A stretch of 64,000 bases of DNA from CAVOGJ01 sp963695405 (lineage in GTDB: Bacteria > Planctomycetota > Planctomycetia > Pirellulales > Pirellulaceae), in assembly GCA_963695405.1 (NCBI GenBank), contig CAVOGJ010000012.1, positions 62,001 through 126,000 on the forward strand, written 5' to 3'. The notes below the pieces were generated by a model. It searched no databases, had not been told where the DNA came from, and saw only the letters and a list, made by a program, of their open reading frames with translations. Below are positions 37,459-46,069 of this stretch, in pieces. Positions within the stretch are counted from its first letter, which is position 1. Every line of letters starts with the position of its first letter. The position numbers and the translations under genes were made by a program.

Positions 37459-38682
37459 ATGCAGGCTCGCTTGTTGCGTTTCGGTTTACTCACCTTAATT
37501 TTGCTGTCGGTCGGAGCCGGCCATCGCACGCAGAATTTCATCGTTACCGCACCGTCGCCCGAACTGGCGCGTGAGATTGGCGACGCGGCCGAATCGTATC
37601 GGCATCATCTGGCCTTGGAATGGTTGGGAAGTCCCTTGCCGCCCTGGCCGCAGCCGTGCCCCATTTCCGTTCAGGTGGGACCCAACATGGGGGCGGGTGG
37701 TGCCACCAGCTTCATGTTCGAGGGGCGGCACCCGTTCGGATGGCGGATGTCGATCCAGGGGTCTCGGGAACGTTTACTTGACTCGGTCCTCCCCCACGAA
37801 GTCACACACACAATCTTCGCCACCCACTTTGGACGACCGTTGCCTCGCTGGGCCGACGAAGGCGCCTGCACGACCGTCGAGCATCCAAGCGAAATTGCCA
37901 AGCAGGAGCAATTCCTGCTGACGTTTCTCCGCTCGTCTCCGCCCCGCAGCATTCCCTTCAATCGAATGTTCCGCATGACCGAATACCCGCATGATATCCT
38001 GCCACTCTACGCGCAGGGGCACTCGGTGGCCCGGTATCTAATTCAACAGGGTGGCAAGCGAAAATTTGTGGACTATGTAGGTCGCGGCATGGCTACGAAT
38101 AATTGGGATGCGGCGACAGCCGAATTCTTCGGCTATCGTGATCTGTCGGAGCTGCAGCTCGACTGGGTCGACTGGGTCGCGGAAGGGAGCCCTGCGGCGG
38201 GTGTGCAGCAGCTGGCCAGCATGGGTCTGGGGCCGAAGCAATCACCCTCGGGTAGCGCTTTTGGCGGCGGAGTCGCATTGGCGGCCGAAGAGAGCTTCCA
38301 GCCACCTCGTCCCCAGCATCCTGTAGCGCGGGGAAAATCACCCGCCGTGCACGAGGTGGCGTCGGTCGAATCGGGAAGCTGGTACGCTCGACAGCGGGGT
38401 TCGTCACGGCCGTCGCGTGAGGATGTCGACCTTCGCCCGATGAATCAAGGGAAATGGTCGCCCGGTTCGGCGCAGCCGGCTGCCCCCGACGCATCGACTG
38501 ACGGTGCAGCCCGAGCCATGGCGCGTCCGCAGGGATTTCAGCGGCCCGCGCCGCAAGTACTGGAATGGGATCCGGGCGCTGGCGTCGCCGCTGGTCCTGG
38601 TGTCGAACTCCGCCGCAGTGTGGGCGCCGCCTCGCCGCCCCTCTACTATGATGCTCCGACCGGCGAGCCACTGCGCCGGTGA
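37459..38682 (+). CDS. Exported metallopeptidase-like protein (HExxH)
   Basis: A 407-residue protein with a signal peptide (MQARLLRFGLLTLILLSVGAG). The mature N-terminal half contains HEVTHTIF, an HExxH zinc motif, followed by LPRWADEGACTTVEH. Here the downstream glutamate of WADEG fits a gluzincin-type third ligand as in the peptidase MA family. The second half is proline-, glycine- and serine-rich without a recognisable domain and looks like a linker or wall-associated tail. The methionine at 37459 gives a proper signal peptide; an upstream start at 37387 would bury it. It is transcribed alone. Confidence 0.7.
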   Translation: MQARLLRFGLLTLILLSVGAGHRTQNFIVTAPSPELAREIGDAAESYRHHLALEWLGSPLPPWPQPCPISVQVGPNMGAGGATSFMFEGRHPFGWRMSIQGSRERLLDSVLPHEVTHTIFATHFGRPLPRWADEGACTTVEHPSEIAKQEQFLLTFLRSSPPRSIPFNRMFRMTEYPHDILPLYAQGHSVARYLIQQGGKRKFVDYVGRGMATNNWDAATAEFFGYRDLSELQLDWVDWVAEGSPAAGVQQLASMGLGPKQSPSGSAFGGGVALAAEESFQPPRPQHPVARGKSPAVHEVASVESGSWYARQRGSSRPSREDVDLRPMNQGKWSPGSAQPAAPDASTDGAARAMARPQGFQRPAPQVLEWDPGAGVAAGPGVELRRSVGAASPPLYYDAPTGEPLRR

Positions 38683-38787
38683 ACTCGACGCGTTCTCTCC
38701 CCAGCCATGTGGCCAGGCGTTCGCTGTCCGAGCGAGCGGCTGGCGAAGAGCCGCATCGAGCCAACAGTGGCAATATTCGTCGATCGC

Positions 38788-39861
38788 TTACGTGAAAAAG
38801 AATCGCGTGGCGTGGAAAAAAATAGGGGCCGCGAAGCAGATCGAGTCGAATCGATCGAGAATGCCGATGTGACCCTCGACGAGCGTGCCGTAATCCTGCA
38901 CGCCCCGGTCGCGTTTGATGGCGGACATCGTCATGCTGCCAGCGAAACCCATGATCGACAAGATCAGCGACATGGCGGCCGCCTGCCAGGGATTAAAGGG
39001 GGTCACCCACCAGAAGGCCATACCGAGTAAGGTCGCTGTGAGCGTGCCGCCCACCAGTCCTTCCCACGTCTTGTTTCCATTGATCGCCGGTGCGATGACC
39101 CGCTTGCCAATGGCTCGGTTCCAAACGAACTGAAAGATATCGCTCAACTGGACGACAAGGATGAAGAAGACGAGGACGCCCGCGTTGCCCCCCTCCCAGC
39201 GACTACCGCTGACGTTTTTGAGTGGCAGATCGAGTAGTGCCGGCACATGGCTGAGTGCATACACACAGACGAGCAAGCCAGACTGAATCTTGGCTGTCCG
39301 CTCGAGGAAACGCTTGTGATCCCCGGCTAACGCAACTCGTGTGGGAATGTAAAGAAACGCATAGACGGGAATTAGATTGGTAAACAGTTGATTGGCGTCC
39401 CAACGGAAGCCACCAAATGGATAGGTTTTCTGCCCCAGCCAGACCAGCACGTACTGCGCCGGCGTGAAGATGAAGAAGACCCAGAACAGCGCCCGGTGAT
39501 CGCCCAACCGAGTTGGCGTTAACGTGATGAATTCACGTAGCGCCCAGAACGAAATAAGAAAAAAGAATAGCACCGCCGGCAGCCGCGAACTGCCGAAGAG
39601 CAGCGAGGCGCCCATCAGCGCGTACAGCATCCACCAGGCGCGAACACGATTGTTAAAGGACTGCACGACCGCCGGATTGATGGTCGAGTCAGGCTTGCGT
39701 CGCATCGCCTGGCCCACGGCGTAGGCGATACCGAGCAGGACCAGGACGACCCCTAGCAGGATCATGGTCGGGAATTGCAACAGTCGTGGTGGCGGCGCGG
39801 CTTGTGCGAGCAGGTCGAGGGAAAAACAAGCGATGTTGATCGAAGTCGGGAGCACGTACAC
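38788..39861 (-). CDS. Phosphatidate cytidylyltransferase (CdsA-like)
   Basis: A 357-residue polytopic membrane protein with about eight helices. The C-terminal signature SAIKRDRGVQDYG and then GHIGILDRFDS matches the CdsA family, which makes CDP-diacylglycerol from phosphatidate and CTP for phospholipid synthesis. A basic/polar N-terminal stretch precedes the first helix. The start is a GTG, 9 nt after the stop of the upstream acyltransferase gene, so the two lipid genes form an operon. Some relatives have a divergent signature, so the call is at family level. Confidence 0.87.
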   Translation of the reverse strand: MYVLPTSINIACFSLDLLAQAAPPPRLLQFPTMILLGVVLVLLGIAYAVGQAMRRKPDSTINPAVVQSFNNRVRAWWMLYALMGASLLFGSSRLPAVLFFFLISFWALREFITLTPTRLGDHRALFWVFFIFTPAQYVLVWLGQKTYPFGGFRWDANQLFTNLIPVYAFLYIPTRVALAGDHKRFLERTAKIQSGLLVCVYALSHVPALLDLPLKNVSGSRWEGGNAGVLVFFILVVQLSDIFQFVWNRAIGKRVIAPAINGNKTWEGLVGGTLTATLLGMAFWWVTPFNPWQAAAMSLILSIMGFAGSMTMSAIKRDRGVQDYGTLVEGHIGILDRFDSICFAAPIFFHATRFFFT

Positions 39862-39870
39862 TGATCCAGC

Positions 39871-40476
39871 TTACAGTTCTTTGAGACGACGGACCGATTC
39901 GCGGGCCCGTTTCAAGAAATCAGCCTTGGCCTCGCGATGTTCCAGCCAGATGGGAGGTCCAAACTTGATACAACTAAGTAGGGGCACCGGGAGGAATTCG
40001 CCTCGCGGCAGCACGCGGTTGAGATTCTCCATATAGACCGGGACCAATTCCAGGTCCGGTCGTTTCTTGCTGAGGTAATAAAGTCCACTCTTAAATTCTT
40101 GCATCTCCTCTCCCGGATTGCGACTGCCCTCGGGAAATACAATCAAGGAATGGGTGTCGCCGATCTCGCGAATCATTAGATCGACGGGACTCTGGTGGAC
40201 CTTGATCTCGCGTCGGTCAATCAGCAGGGCGTTGAACTGCTTCGCGAGGTAGCGTCGAACGGCGCCCCGTTCCCAGTAGTCCTTTGCCGCCACCGGCCGA
40301 GTCAAATCGCGGACGTCGGGTGGCAGCGACGACCATACAATCAGGGCGTCGAGATGACTGGTGTGATTCGCGAAATAAATGCGTTGGCAGGTATCCGGTT
40401 GACAATCGATCCAGCGCACACTCGAACCACTGAGGGCTTGAGCTGCGAAAGCCAGCACGGAGGTCGTCATCCTCAT
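39871..40476 (-). CDS. PlsC-like 1-acylglycerol-3-phosphate acyltransferase
   Basis: A 201-residue acyltransferase of the PlsC/LPLAT family. The catalytic HX4D motif appears as NHTSHLDALI near residue 37, and the glycerophosphate-binding FPEGSR near residue 115. The N-terminus is hydrophobic. It would acylate lysophosphatidate to phosphatidate, the substrate of the CdsA-like enzyme encoded next. The size is at the short end of the family, and other acyl acceptors are possible. It follows the glycosyltransferase gene by 47 nt. Confidence 0.83.
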   Translation of the reverse strand: MRMTTSVLAFAAQALSGSSVRWIDCQPDTCQRIYFANHTSHLDALIVWSSLPPDVRDLTRPVAAKDYWERGAVRRYLAKQFNALLIDRREIKVHQSPVDLMIREIGDTHSLIVFPEGSRNPGEEMQEFKSGLYYLSKKRPDLELVPVYMENLNRVLPRGEFLPVPLLSCIKFGPPIWLEHREAKADFLKRARESVRRLKEL

Positions 40477-40523
40477 GAAATTGCTCGGGCAGGTGGGACG
40501 AGGATTGCCACGCGGTTGCCAAC

Positions 40524-41743
40524 CTAACCGCTGACGGTTTCTTCTGATAGGGCAGCGGCCGCCCGTTCCTTCCCGATCAAATCACGGATTCGGAGCGAGC
40601 GAGCCTTGGCATCATAGATCGCTTGGATCAACTGCTGATAGCCGTCTACCATCGATCGCAACGAACCATGCTGCACGACATGTTCTCGACCGGCTTGACC
40701 CAGTCTGTCCGCCAATTGGGGTGAGGCAAGCAACTGCAGCAGTTGGTCGGCAAACGCCCGCTCCGATGGCGGCAGGCAGTAACCGGTACGACCGTCCAGC
40801 ACCAGTTCCGGAACGCTGCCCACGAGCGGGGCCAGGACCGGAACCCCGCAGGCACTCGCCTCGAGTATCGAAACAGGTGCGGCTTCATTGTCCGAAGTCA
40901 GCAGGAACACATCGCTCAGCACGGAGGATCTCGGGAATATCGTCTCGGTTGCCTAGGAAATGGACCGCGTCCCCCAATTTCAGTGAAGCCGCATATCGCT
41001 CCAACTCGCCGCGCAACGGTCCGTCGCCAACGACGGCGAAGCAAGCATCCGGGCGACAAGAGATGACCCGGTGCACGACTCGGAGGAACCTGTGATGATT
41101 CTTCTCGGGTCGCAGGGCCGCCACAATGACGCCCAACGGACCGCGAGTCGGTAGATTCAACGTCCGCCTCAACGCTAACTTGTCGACGACTTCGGGATGA
41201 AAAGCGCTCGGTGTCGACACCATTGGGAATGACATGAATCTTCTCTCGAGGAAATCGTTCACCAAAGGCCAGATGCTCACCGTGCGCCTGGGCCACTGCG
41301 ATGAAGGCGTCGGTAATCCGGGTCAATAGACGATTCCACTTCCCCACGCCATCGGGCCAACCTGTCGAGTGAAGGGCGGAGATGATGACGGGCACGCCCG
41401 CTTGCCATGCGGCAACGCGGCCCCAGAACATTTTGTCCCCACAACCGACGGTGATTACGGCGTCGATTGCCTCGCTGCGGAACAATTGCGCCAAACGATG
41501 AATCACCGTGATGTCGTATTTGCCGCCGATCAACTGTGAGTGAACCGTATGCGTTTCCATCAGCCGCTCGCCCAACGTACCGCGCTCCTTGAGGCAGACG
41601 ACTTGCGGATCAAATCGTTGACGATCGAGGCGATGGATCAAGTTCCACAGCAAGGTTTCTGCGCCGCCCACTTCCATGCTTGTCACCAGAAAAGCGACTC
41701 TCAAGGGGTCGCGTACACTCCGCGAAAGTCGACTCGGGTTCAT
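40524..41743 (-). CDS. Family-4-type glycosyltransferase, two frameshifts
   Basis: About 406 residues when three frames are joined. The N-terminus RVAFLVTSMEVGGAETLLWN is typical of GT4 glycosyltransferases. The donor-binding half has VIPNGVDTERF, then PLGVIVAALRPEKNHHRFL and VGDGPLRGELE. The last section has LLTSDNEAAPVSILEASACG and VPVLAPLVGSVPE. The first break is at 41200-41203, where deleting one A (plus strand) restores ERFHPEVVDK. The second is at about 40910-40925. The gene starts at the ATG at 41743 with GGAAAGGG upstream, but the flippase frame runs into it without a stop. The sugar donor and acceptor are unknown; an exopolysaccharide role fits the context. Confidence 0.82.
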
Positions 41744-41798
41744 CGCTACCCTTTCCACTAAATTCAGGGGGCACCCTGTGTCACGGAGCGATGCGCCC

Positions 41799-41866
41799 AG
41801 CGCCGCAGGCGCTACGCACCAGGCGCCGCAGGCGCTACGCACCTGGTGCCGCAGGAGCTGCGCCTC
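41799..41866. repeat. 22-23-nt tandem repeat at the flippase/glycosyltransferase junction
   Basis: About 2.9 copies of a unit close to GGCGCCGCAGGCGCTACGCA (22-23 nt per unit) lie at the end of the flippase gene. The unit is not a multiple of three, so each copy shifts the frame. Depending on copy number, the flippase either stops at GA near 41812-41835 or reads on into the glycosyltransferase gene. Confidence 0.75.
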
Positions 41867-43342
41867 GGCCAGAAACACAGACCATTCCCGCGCGGAAAAT
41901 ACCAGGCCGGTACGCAGGCTGAACGCGAGGAAGAGCAGGCTGCCAACCGAGGCTCCCGCCGTGCCCCAGGTGAGCGTGATCGGTAACAAGCAGGCGAGCA
42001 GGACGCCACGGTCTGGTCGGAAACCAGCCCGCGTGGCGAATAAGAGGCTGACTGCCAGCGAGACACCATTTCCGGCGGCCGTCGCCAACACGGCGCCCAA
42101 CAGCCCCAGGCGCGGAAGTAGCAACAAATTGAGGAGCACATTCACGATCAAGCCGAGCACCGGACCGATCGTTGCGGTGCCGGCCCTTTCGGCACAGTAC
42201 AAGTAGAGATTGACCAACGCGGCTAGCCCCGACCAGATACAGAACGCAAATGTCCACGGCAGCACGGCGCATCCCAGGCTGTATTGACCCTTCAGCCCAA
42301 ACGAGAAAATCCATGGAGCCACCACAAGGACGCAGCAGCCGGTAAGTACCGAGCCTGTGCTGAAGAGCTTGATGACAAATGATAGTCGGCGTGTCACCTC
42401 CTGACGCTGGTCCCGCTCCCAGTCATAAGAGAGGTATGGCATGACGACGCTGCCGACCATCCGTGCCACGGCTGAGCAACAATAGAGGAATGACGAGGCT
42501 ACTGTGATATTGTCCCACCAGTCCTGCCGCCAGTGCGGGGCTGAGCATCGAAAAATGGACAATCATGTAACGATCAGCCGCGCCAAAGAGATTGCCCACG
42601 AGATTTTCGAACCAAATCCACGAAGAGAAGGGGAGCAATCGTCCCCACATCGCGCGATGAGTCGGGGGGGCCGTCGTGTCCTCAATACGATGTAACACCT
42701 GCACGAGGGGCCGGATGGCAAGTAGCACGGTAAGCAGGCACGCCGCCGCATAAGCGATTACGACAGCCGAGGCGGACGGCTGCCAAAAGAGGATCAGGAC
42801 AGCACCACCACACCAAAGCTCACACCGTTGCCGAGCTGCAACCAAGAGACAAGTCGGACTTGTCGCAGCGCCATAAAAAGCTCGATGATCACGTTGAAGA
42901 CGATCACGATTGCCAAGCTGGCCACCGATACGACCAGGAGCTCGACTTGGTCGGTGGTTCCGAAGAAGAACCAGGCCAAGGCGTTGCGAAAGTACCAGAT
43001 GCCGGCGATACCCGCGGTGGCGGTCAGCGCACTCAGTCCTAATGTCCTTCGCAAGAAGCTGCCCAGTTGCCCCTTGTGGCGATAGTGGTCGACGTAGCGG
43101 CCGAACGAACCCGGCACGCCCATGAGGACCAGGGGAGCTGCCAGGACCAGCATGCTGAAGGCCAGATTCCAGTGCCCCAGCGCTTCCGGTGTCATCCAGC
43201 GGCAAAAGAGAAGGTTGCGGGCGAAGCCGAGCAACTTCTGGAAGACGGCCAAGAAGATCATCAGAGAGACGCCCGTCGAGAGGGCATCTGCTTGAATTCG
43301 GTCGGGGACTTGGTCAACCGATGCCTCTGCAATGGTTGTCAT
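41812..43342 (-). CDS. Wzx-like polysaccharide flippase (MATE/PST superfamily), two frameshifts
   Basis: About 510 residues when three frames are joined. The frame from 43342 carries the N-terminus and LLGFARNLLFCRWMTPEALG, typical of the PST/Wzx flippase family. The next frame, to about 42480, continues membrane helices through FENLVGNLFGAADRYMI. The third frame supplies the C-terminal helices (LNLLLLPRLGLLGAVLATA). Breaks are at about 42795-42806 (missing base) and 42473-42482 (extra base). It should move lipid-linked oligosaccharide across the inner membrane. The end is uncertain because of the 22-23-nt repeat. The ATG overlaps the polysaccharide deacetylase stop by four bases. Confidence 0.78.
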
Positions 43343-44229
43343 GCCAATTCCTCCGCCCTGCGATCGGCTGACGGAGCGGGGGGGACCGGTAGTTCAAAGT
43401 CTTGTCCGATTCGTACCTTGCGTGGATCGACGGTCAACCAGTTCTTCAGCCGAATGAGCTCCGAATCGCCATGGATGCGTTGTAGGTGATAGGCGTCCTG
43501 GCCAGGAAAGTTATAACCTCCATACGCAGAACAAACGCCGTCCAACCCATTCGCTCGGGCGATTTCGACGACCTCACGATTGAGATTCTCCTGCAGGCCG
43601 TAGGGAAAGGAAAAGTAGCGTACAGGAGTGCCGATCAAATCGGACAACTCTTGAGTCGCCACCACAATCTCATCGTAGATGACGTCGAGATCGCCGACCG
43701 TGCCCATATCGCGATGGCTGCGCGTGTGAGCCCCGATCTGGATTCCCGCCGCCGCCATTTCGCGTAGCTGCTCGACCGTGTTGACCGGTAGCGCTTGCCC
43801 CGTTTGGACGTCGTGTGGAAAGGGACGTCCTGTCAGAACAAAGTCAAGTGAGACGAAGTAGGTACAGGGGACGCTTTCGGCAATCAGCAGCGGGATAGCA
43901 AATGCGCAGTTGTCGGCGTACCCATCATCAAAGGTGATACTGACAGCGACTCGCTCGTTCGTTCCCGCCACGATACGGCGTTGGGCTTCCGCAAGCGATA
44001 CGAAGTCTACATGCTGTTTCATCCAGTCGATGTGTCTTGCAAAGGCTTGCCGCGATATGGTCCAGTCGTTGGGGTGCTCGTCCGCGACGCGATGATAAAA
44101 CAGGACGCAGATCGGTGCCTGGCCCGCTTTTCGTCGCTGTGAACGGTCGGCCCAACGCCAGGGAAGTGTGGCGTGGTAGTACGCGGTGACGGCAAATTCT
44201 TGTGCGGGATGCATGCTGGCGACGGCCAT
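43339..44229 (-). CDS. Polysaccharide deacetylase (CE4/NodB family)
   Basis: A 296-residue protein with a NodB homology domain. VLFYHRVAD is followed by the catalytic TFDDGYADN near residue 100, the zinc-binding HTRSHRDMG near residue 172 and FPYGLQENLNREV near 220. Family members remove N- or O-acetyl groups from sugars; here a cell-wall or exopolysaccharide substrate fits the neighbours. There is no clear signal peptide. The stop overlaps the flippase start as ATGA. It begins the minus-strand run deacetylase, flippase, glycosyltransferase, PlsC-like and CdsA-like, which may be one transcript. Confidence 0.87.
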   Translation of the reverse strand: MAVASMHPAQEFAVTAYYHATLPWRWADRSQRRKAGQAPICVLFYHRVADEHPNDWTISRQAFARHIDWMKQHVDFVSLAEAQRRIVAGTNERVAVSITFDDGYADNCAFAIPLLIAESVPCTYFVSLDFVLTGRPFPHDVQTGQALPVNTVEQLREMAAAGIQIGAHTRSHRDMGTVGDLDVIYDEIVVATQELSDLIGTPVRYFSFPYGLQENLNREVVEIARANGLDGVCSAYGGYNFPGQDAYHLQRIHGDSELIRLKNWLTVDPRKVRIGQDFELPVPPAPSADRRAEELA

Positions 44230-44487
44230 GAGTTGGGGGCTGGTTAACTGTCGGTCATGTTTGGCAACTCGACAAACGAGAGTTGTGGGGGGCGGTGGCC
44301 TCGATCAGCGCCCAGCAAGGGTCGTAGCGATTGTGACAATCGTGTCGCATCGCGTCGTTGGCAGCCGCCGGTCAGGTCGAGCGGCCTGTGTGAGAGCGTA
44401 ACCTATCCTTGAACCGGTATCCGGACTGATCCCGCCCGGCGGCCATCGACCCGGTATCCCTGTCCTCTGCGGAACTGAGAAGGGGAC
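44230..44487 (+). promoter_or_regulatory. Long leader of the O-antigen-ligase-like gene
   Basis: About 250 nt of non-coding DNA between divergent genes, with self-complementary features. These include GATTGTGACAATC near 44330 and a repeated CCGGTATCC at 44414-44422 and 44451-44459. The segment TCCCGCC at 44430-44436 is complementary to GGCGGGA (44491-44497) in the terminator stem that follows. Folding of this leader could therefore compete with the terminator. No known riboswitch consensus is recognised. Confidence 0.4.
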
Positions 44488-44522
44488 GGCGGCGGGACCC
44501 GTGTCCCGCCGCCTCTTTTTTT
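44488..44522 (+). terminator. Strong intrinsic terminator in front of a gene (candidate attenuator)
   Basis: An 11-bp perfect stem GGCGGCGGGAC/GTCCCGCCGCC with a 4-nt loop is followed by TCTTTTTTT. It works on the plus strand only. It lies 22 nt before the O-antigen-ligase-like ATG and no plus-strand gene precedes it. It must therefore end either a leader transcript or a small RNA. TCAGGAAA, the likely ribosome site, comes right after the T run. Confidence 0.85.
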
Positions 44523-44544
44523 CCGGTCAGGAAATCAACCAGCC

Positions 44545-45966
44545 ATGCCTATCCTGATAGCGATTGGTTTCGTCGCTTGTGTCATATGGAGTCTTTGGCT
44601 GGTTCCCAGAGCATCGCTCCTCGTCCTGGCGGCGACCTACTTGATCGCCGCCTCCGTTGCGGGATACGACATTTGGAACATGCATGTGGGAGTCTCGCTT
44701 TCCGTTGACCGCATCGTCCTCATCATGCTATTCGGTTGTTTCGCCGTTCATCAGTTCACTCGTCGCACGGAAAAACGCGATGTCCCTGCGTCAGAATGGA
44801 TCCTGTTCGGTTTCCTTGCTTTGCTGCTGGTCAATACGTTCGCTCACGATTGGCAACGTTCGGCGCCTGAGCAAGTGCCCATCGTGCCCCATCTCGTCGA
44901 CGGCTATTTGATCCCATTGTTTCTGTACTGGGTTGCCCGGCATGCGGTGACTCGGCAAAAGGATGTCGATGCGATTTACGTGATGTTCACGCTGCTCGGC
45001 GTCTACCTTTCCATCACCGCCCTCTGTGAAATCACGGGCGCCTGGGGTCTGGTCTTCCCGCGCAAGATCGCCGATCCCCTGCTAGGCATTCACTTTGGTC
45101 GAGCCCGCGGTCCGTTTCTGCAATCCGTGCGACTAGGGATTTACCTGCTCTGCTGTTTGAGCATGAATTGGACCTTACTCATCTGGCGCAACCGCTTTGG
45201 CCGCTACGGACAAGCGTTGGGCATAGTACTCACGCCGCTCTTTGCCGCAGCGATCGGTGCGACTTTGACGCGGAGCATCTGGATGGGGTTCGGCCTGGCC
45301 GCCGCCATCTTGATTGGACTCACATGGCAGGGTCGTTGGCGACGAGCCGCCTTCTTGGGAATGTTCTTCGCCGCCGTACTCGTCCTCGTGATCGGAAAGA
45401 ACGGCTTAGTTGCCTTCAAGCGAGAAACAACGGCACAAGACACCAAGCAATCGACGAGTATGCGGGCCGTGTTTGCCTATGTTTCCTACTTGATGATCAA
45501 AGAGCGACCGATCGCTGGGTTCGGTTTTGGCCATTTTCCGAGTGAGAAGGACAAGTACCTGAATGATCGCGCCACGCGACTGGAAATGGAAACGATTCGC
45601 GGTTACATCCATCACAACACCTATCTCTCGATCTTTGTCGAACTGGGCGTCTTTGGCTTCGCCCTGATGTGTGCGCTGTGGACGGCTTGGATCGTACGTG
45701 GGTACCGCCTGTGGTCCGATGTTATGGCTCCCGATTGGATGCGGGGCCAGGCACTCGTCTTTCTAATGCTCGTGGCGGTTTATCTCGTGCAGATGATTTT
45801 TCATGAAGTGACGTACTCGACTGTCGAGAATGGCCTGCTTTTCATGTTGGCCGGACTGACCTCGGGGATGGTATCTGCCCGCGAGCCAGCCGCCACTTCT
45901 CTCTCCTGGCGTGCGATTCGCCAGTGGCTATCGGCGTTCATCAACAGGCATCCCGCCTATTCGTAG
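44545..45966 (+). CDS. O-antigen ligase/polymerase-like membrane protein
   Basis: A 473-residue protein with about ten to twelve membrane helices. The Wzy_C-type loop region contains TLTRSIWMGFGLAAA and, after a soluble loop, HNTYLSIFVELGVFGFALM, both hallmarks of the O-antigen ligase/Wzy polymerase superfamily. The exact reaction (glycan polymerisation, ligation or cell-wall linkage) cannot be decided by sequence. With the divergent deacetylase, flippase and glycosyltransferase it forms an exopolysaccharide locus. A strong terminator sits in its leader, suggesting premature-termination control. Confidence 0.82.
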   Translation: MPILIAIGFVACVIWSLWLVPRASLLVLAATYLIAASVAGYDIWNMHVGVSLSVDRIVLIMLFGCFAVHQFTRRTEKRDVPASEWILFGFLALLLVNTFAHDWQRSAPEQVPIVPHLVDGYLIPLFLYWVARHAVTRQKDVDAIYVMFTLLGVYLSITALCEITGAWGLVFPRKIADPLLGIHFGRARGPFLQSVRLGIYLLCCLSMNWTLLIWRNRFGRYGQALGIVLTPLFAAAIGATLTRSIWMGFGLAAAILIGLTWQGRWRRAAFLGMFFAAVLVLVIGKNGLVAFKRETTAQDTKQSTSMRAVFAYVSYLMIKERPIAGFGFGHFPSEKDKYLNDRATRLEMETIRGYIHHNTYLSIFVELGVFGFALMCALWTAWIVRGYRLWSDVMAPDWMRGQALVFLMLVAVYLVQMIFHEVTYSTVENGLLFMLAGLTSGMVSAREPAATSLSWRAIRQWLSAFINRHPAYS

Positions 45967-46069
45967 TGCGTGCTCGTGGGTCACAGGCCTGCGGGCTCGT
46001 TGCCCCGCGGCTCTTTTCGCTTACGATGGATGGGGTATTCGCCCTCCATCGATTGAATTCCCGATTTCC

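Noticed and set aside
41700..42562. Natural flippase-glycosyltransferase fusion protein
   Set aside because: The open frame bridges both genes, but the glycosyltransferase has its own ribosome site and ATG, and the bridge is made by a frame-shifting repeat.
44230..44487. Known riboswitch (cyclic-di-GMP, SAM, cobalamin) in the leader
   Set aside because: No conserved core of these classes could be matched by eye; only the terminator and an alternative pairing are supported.
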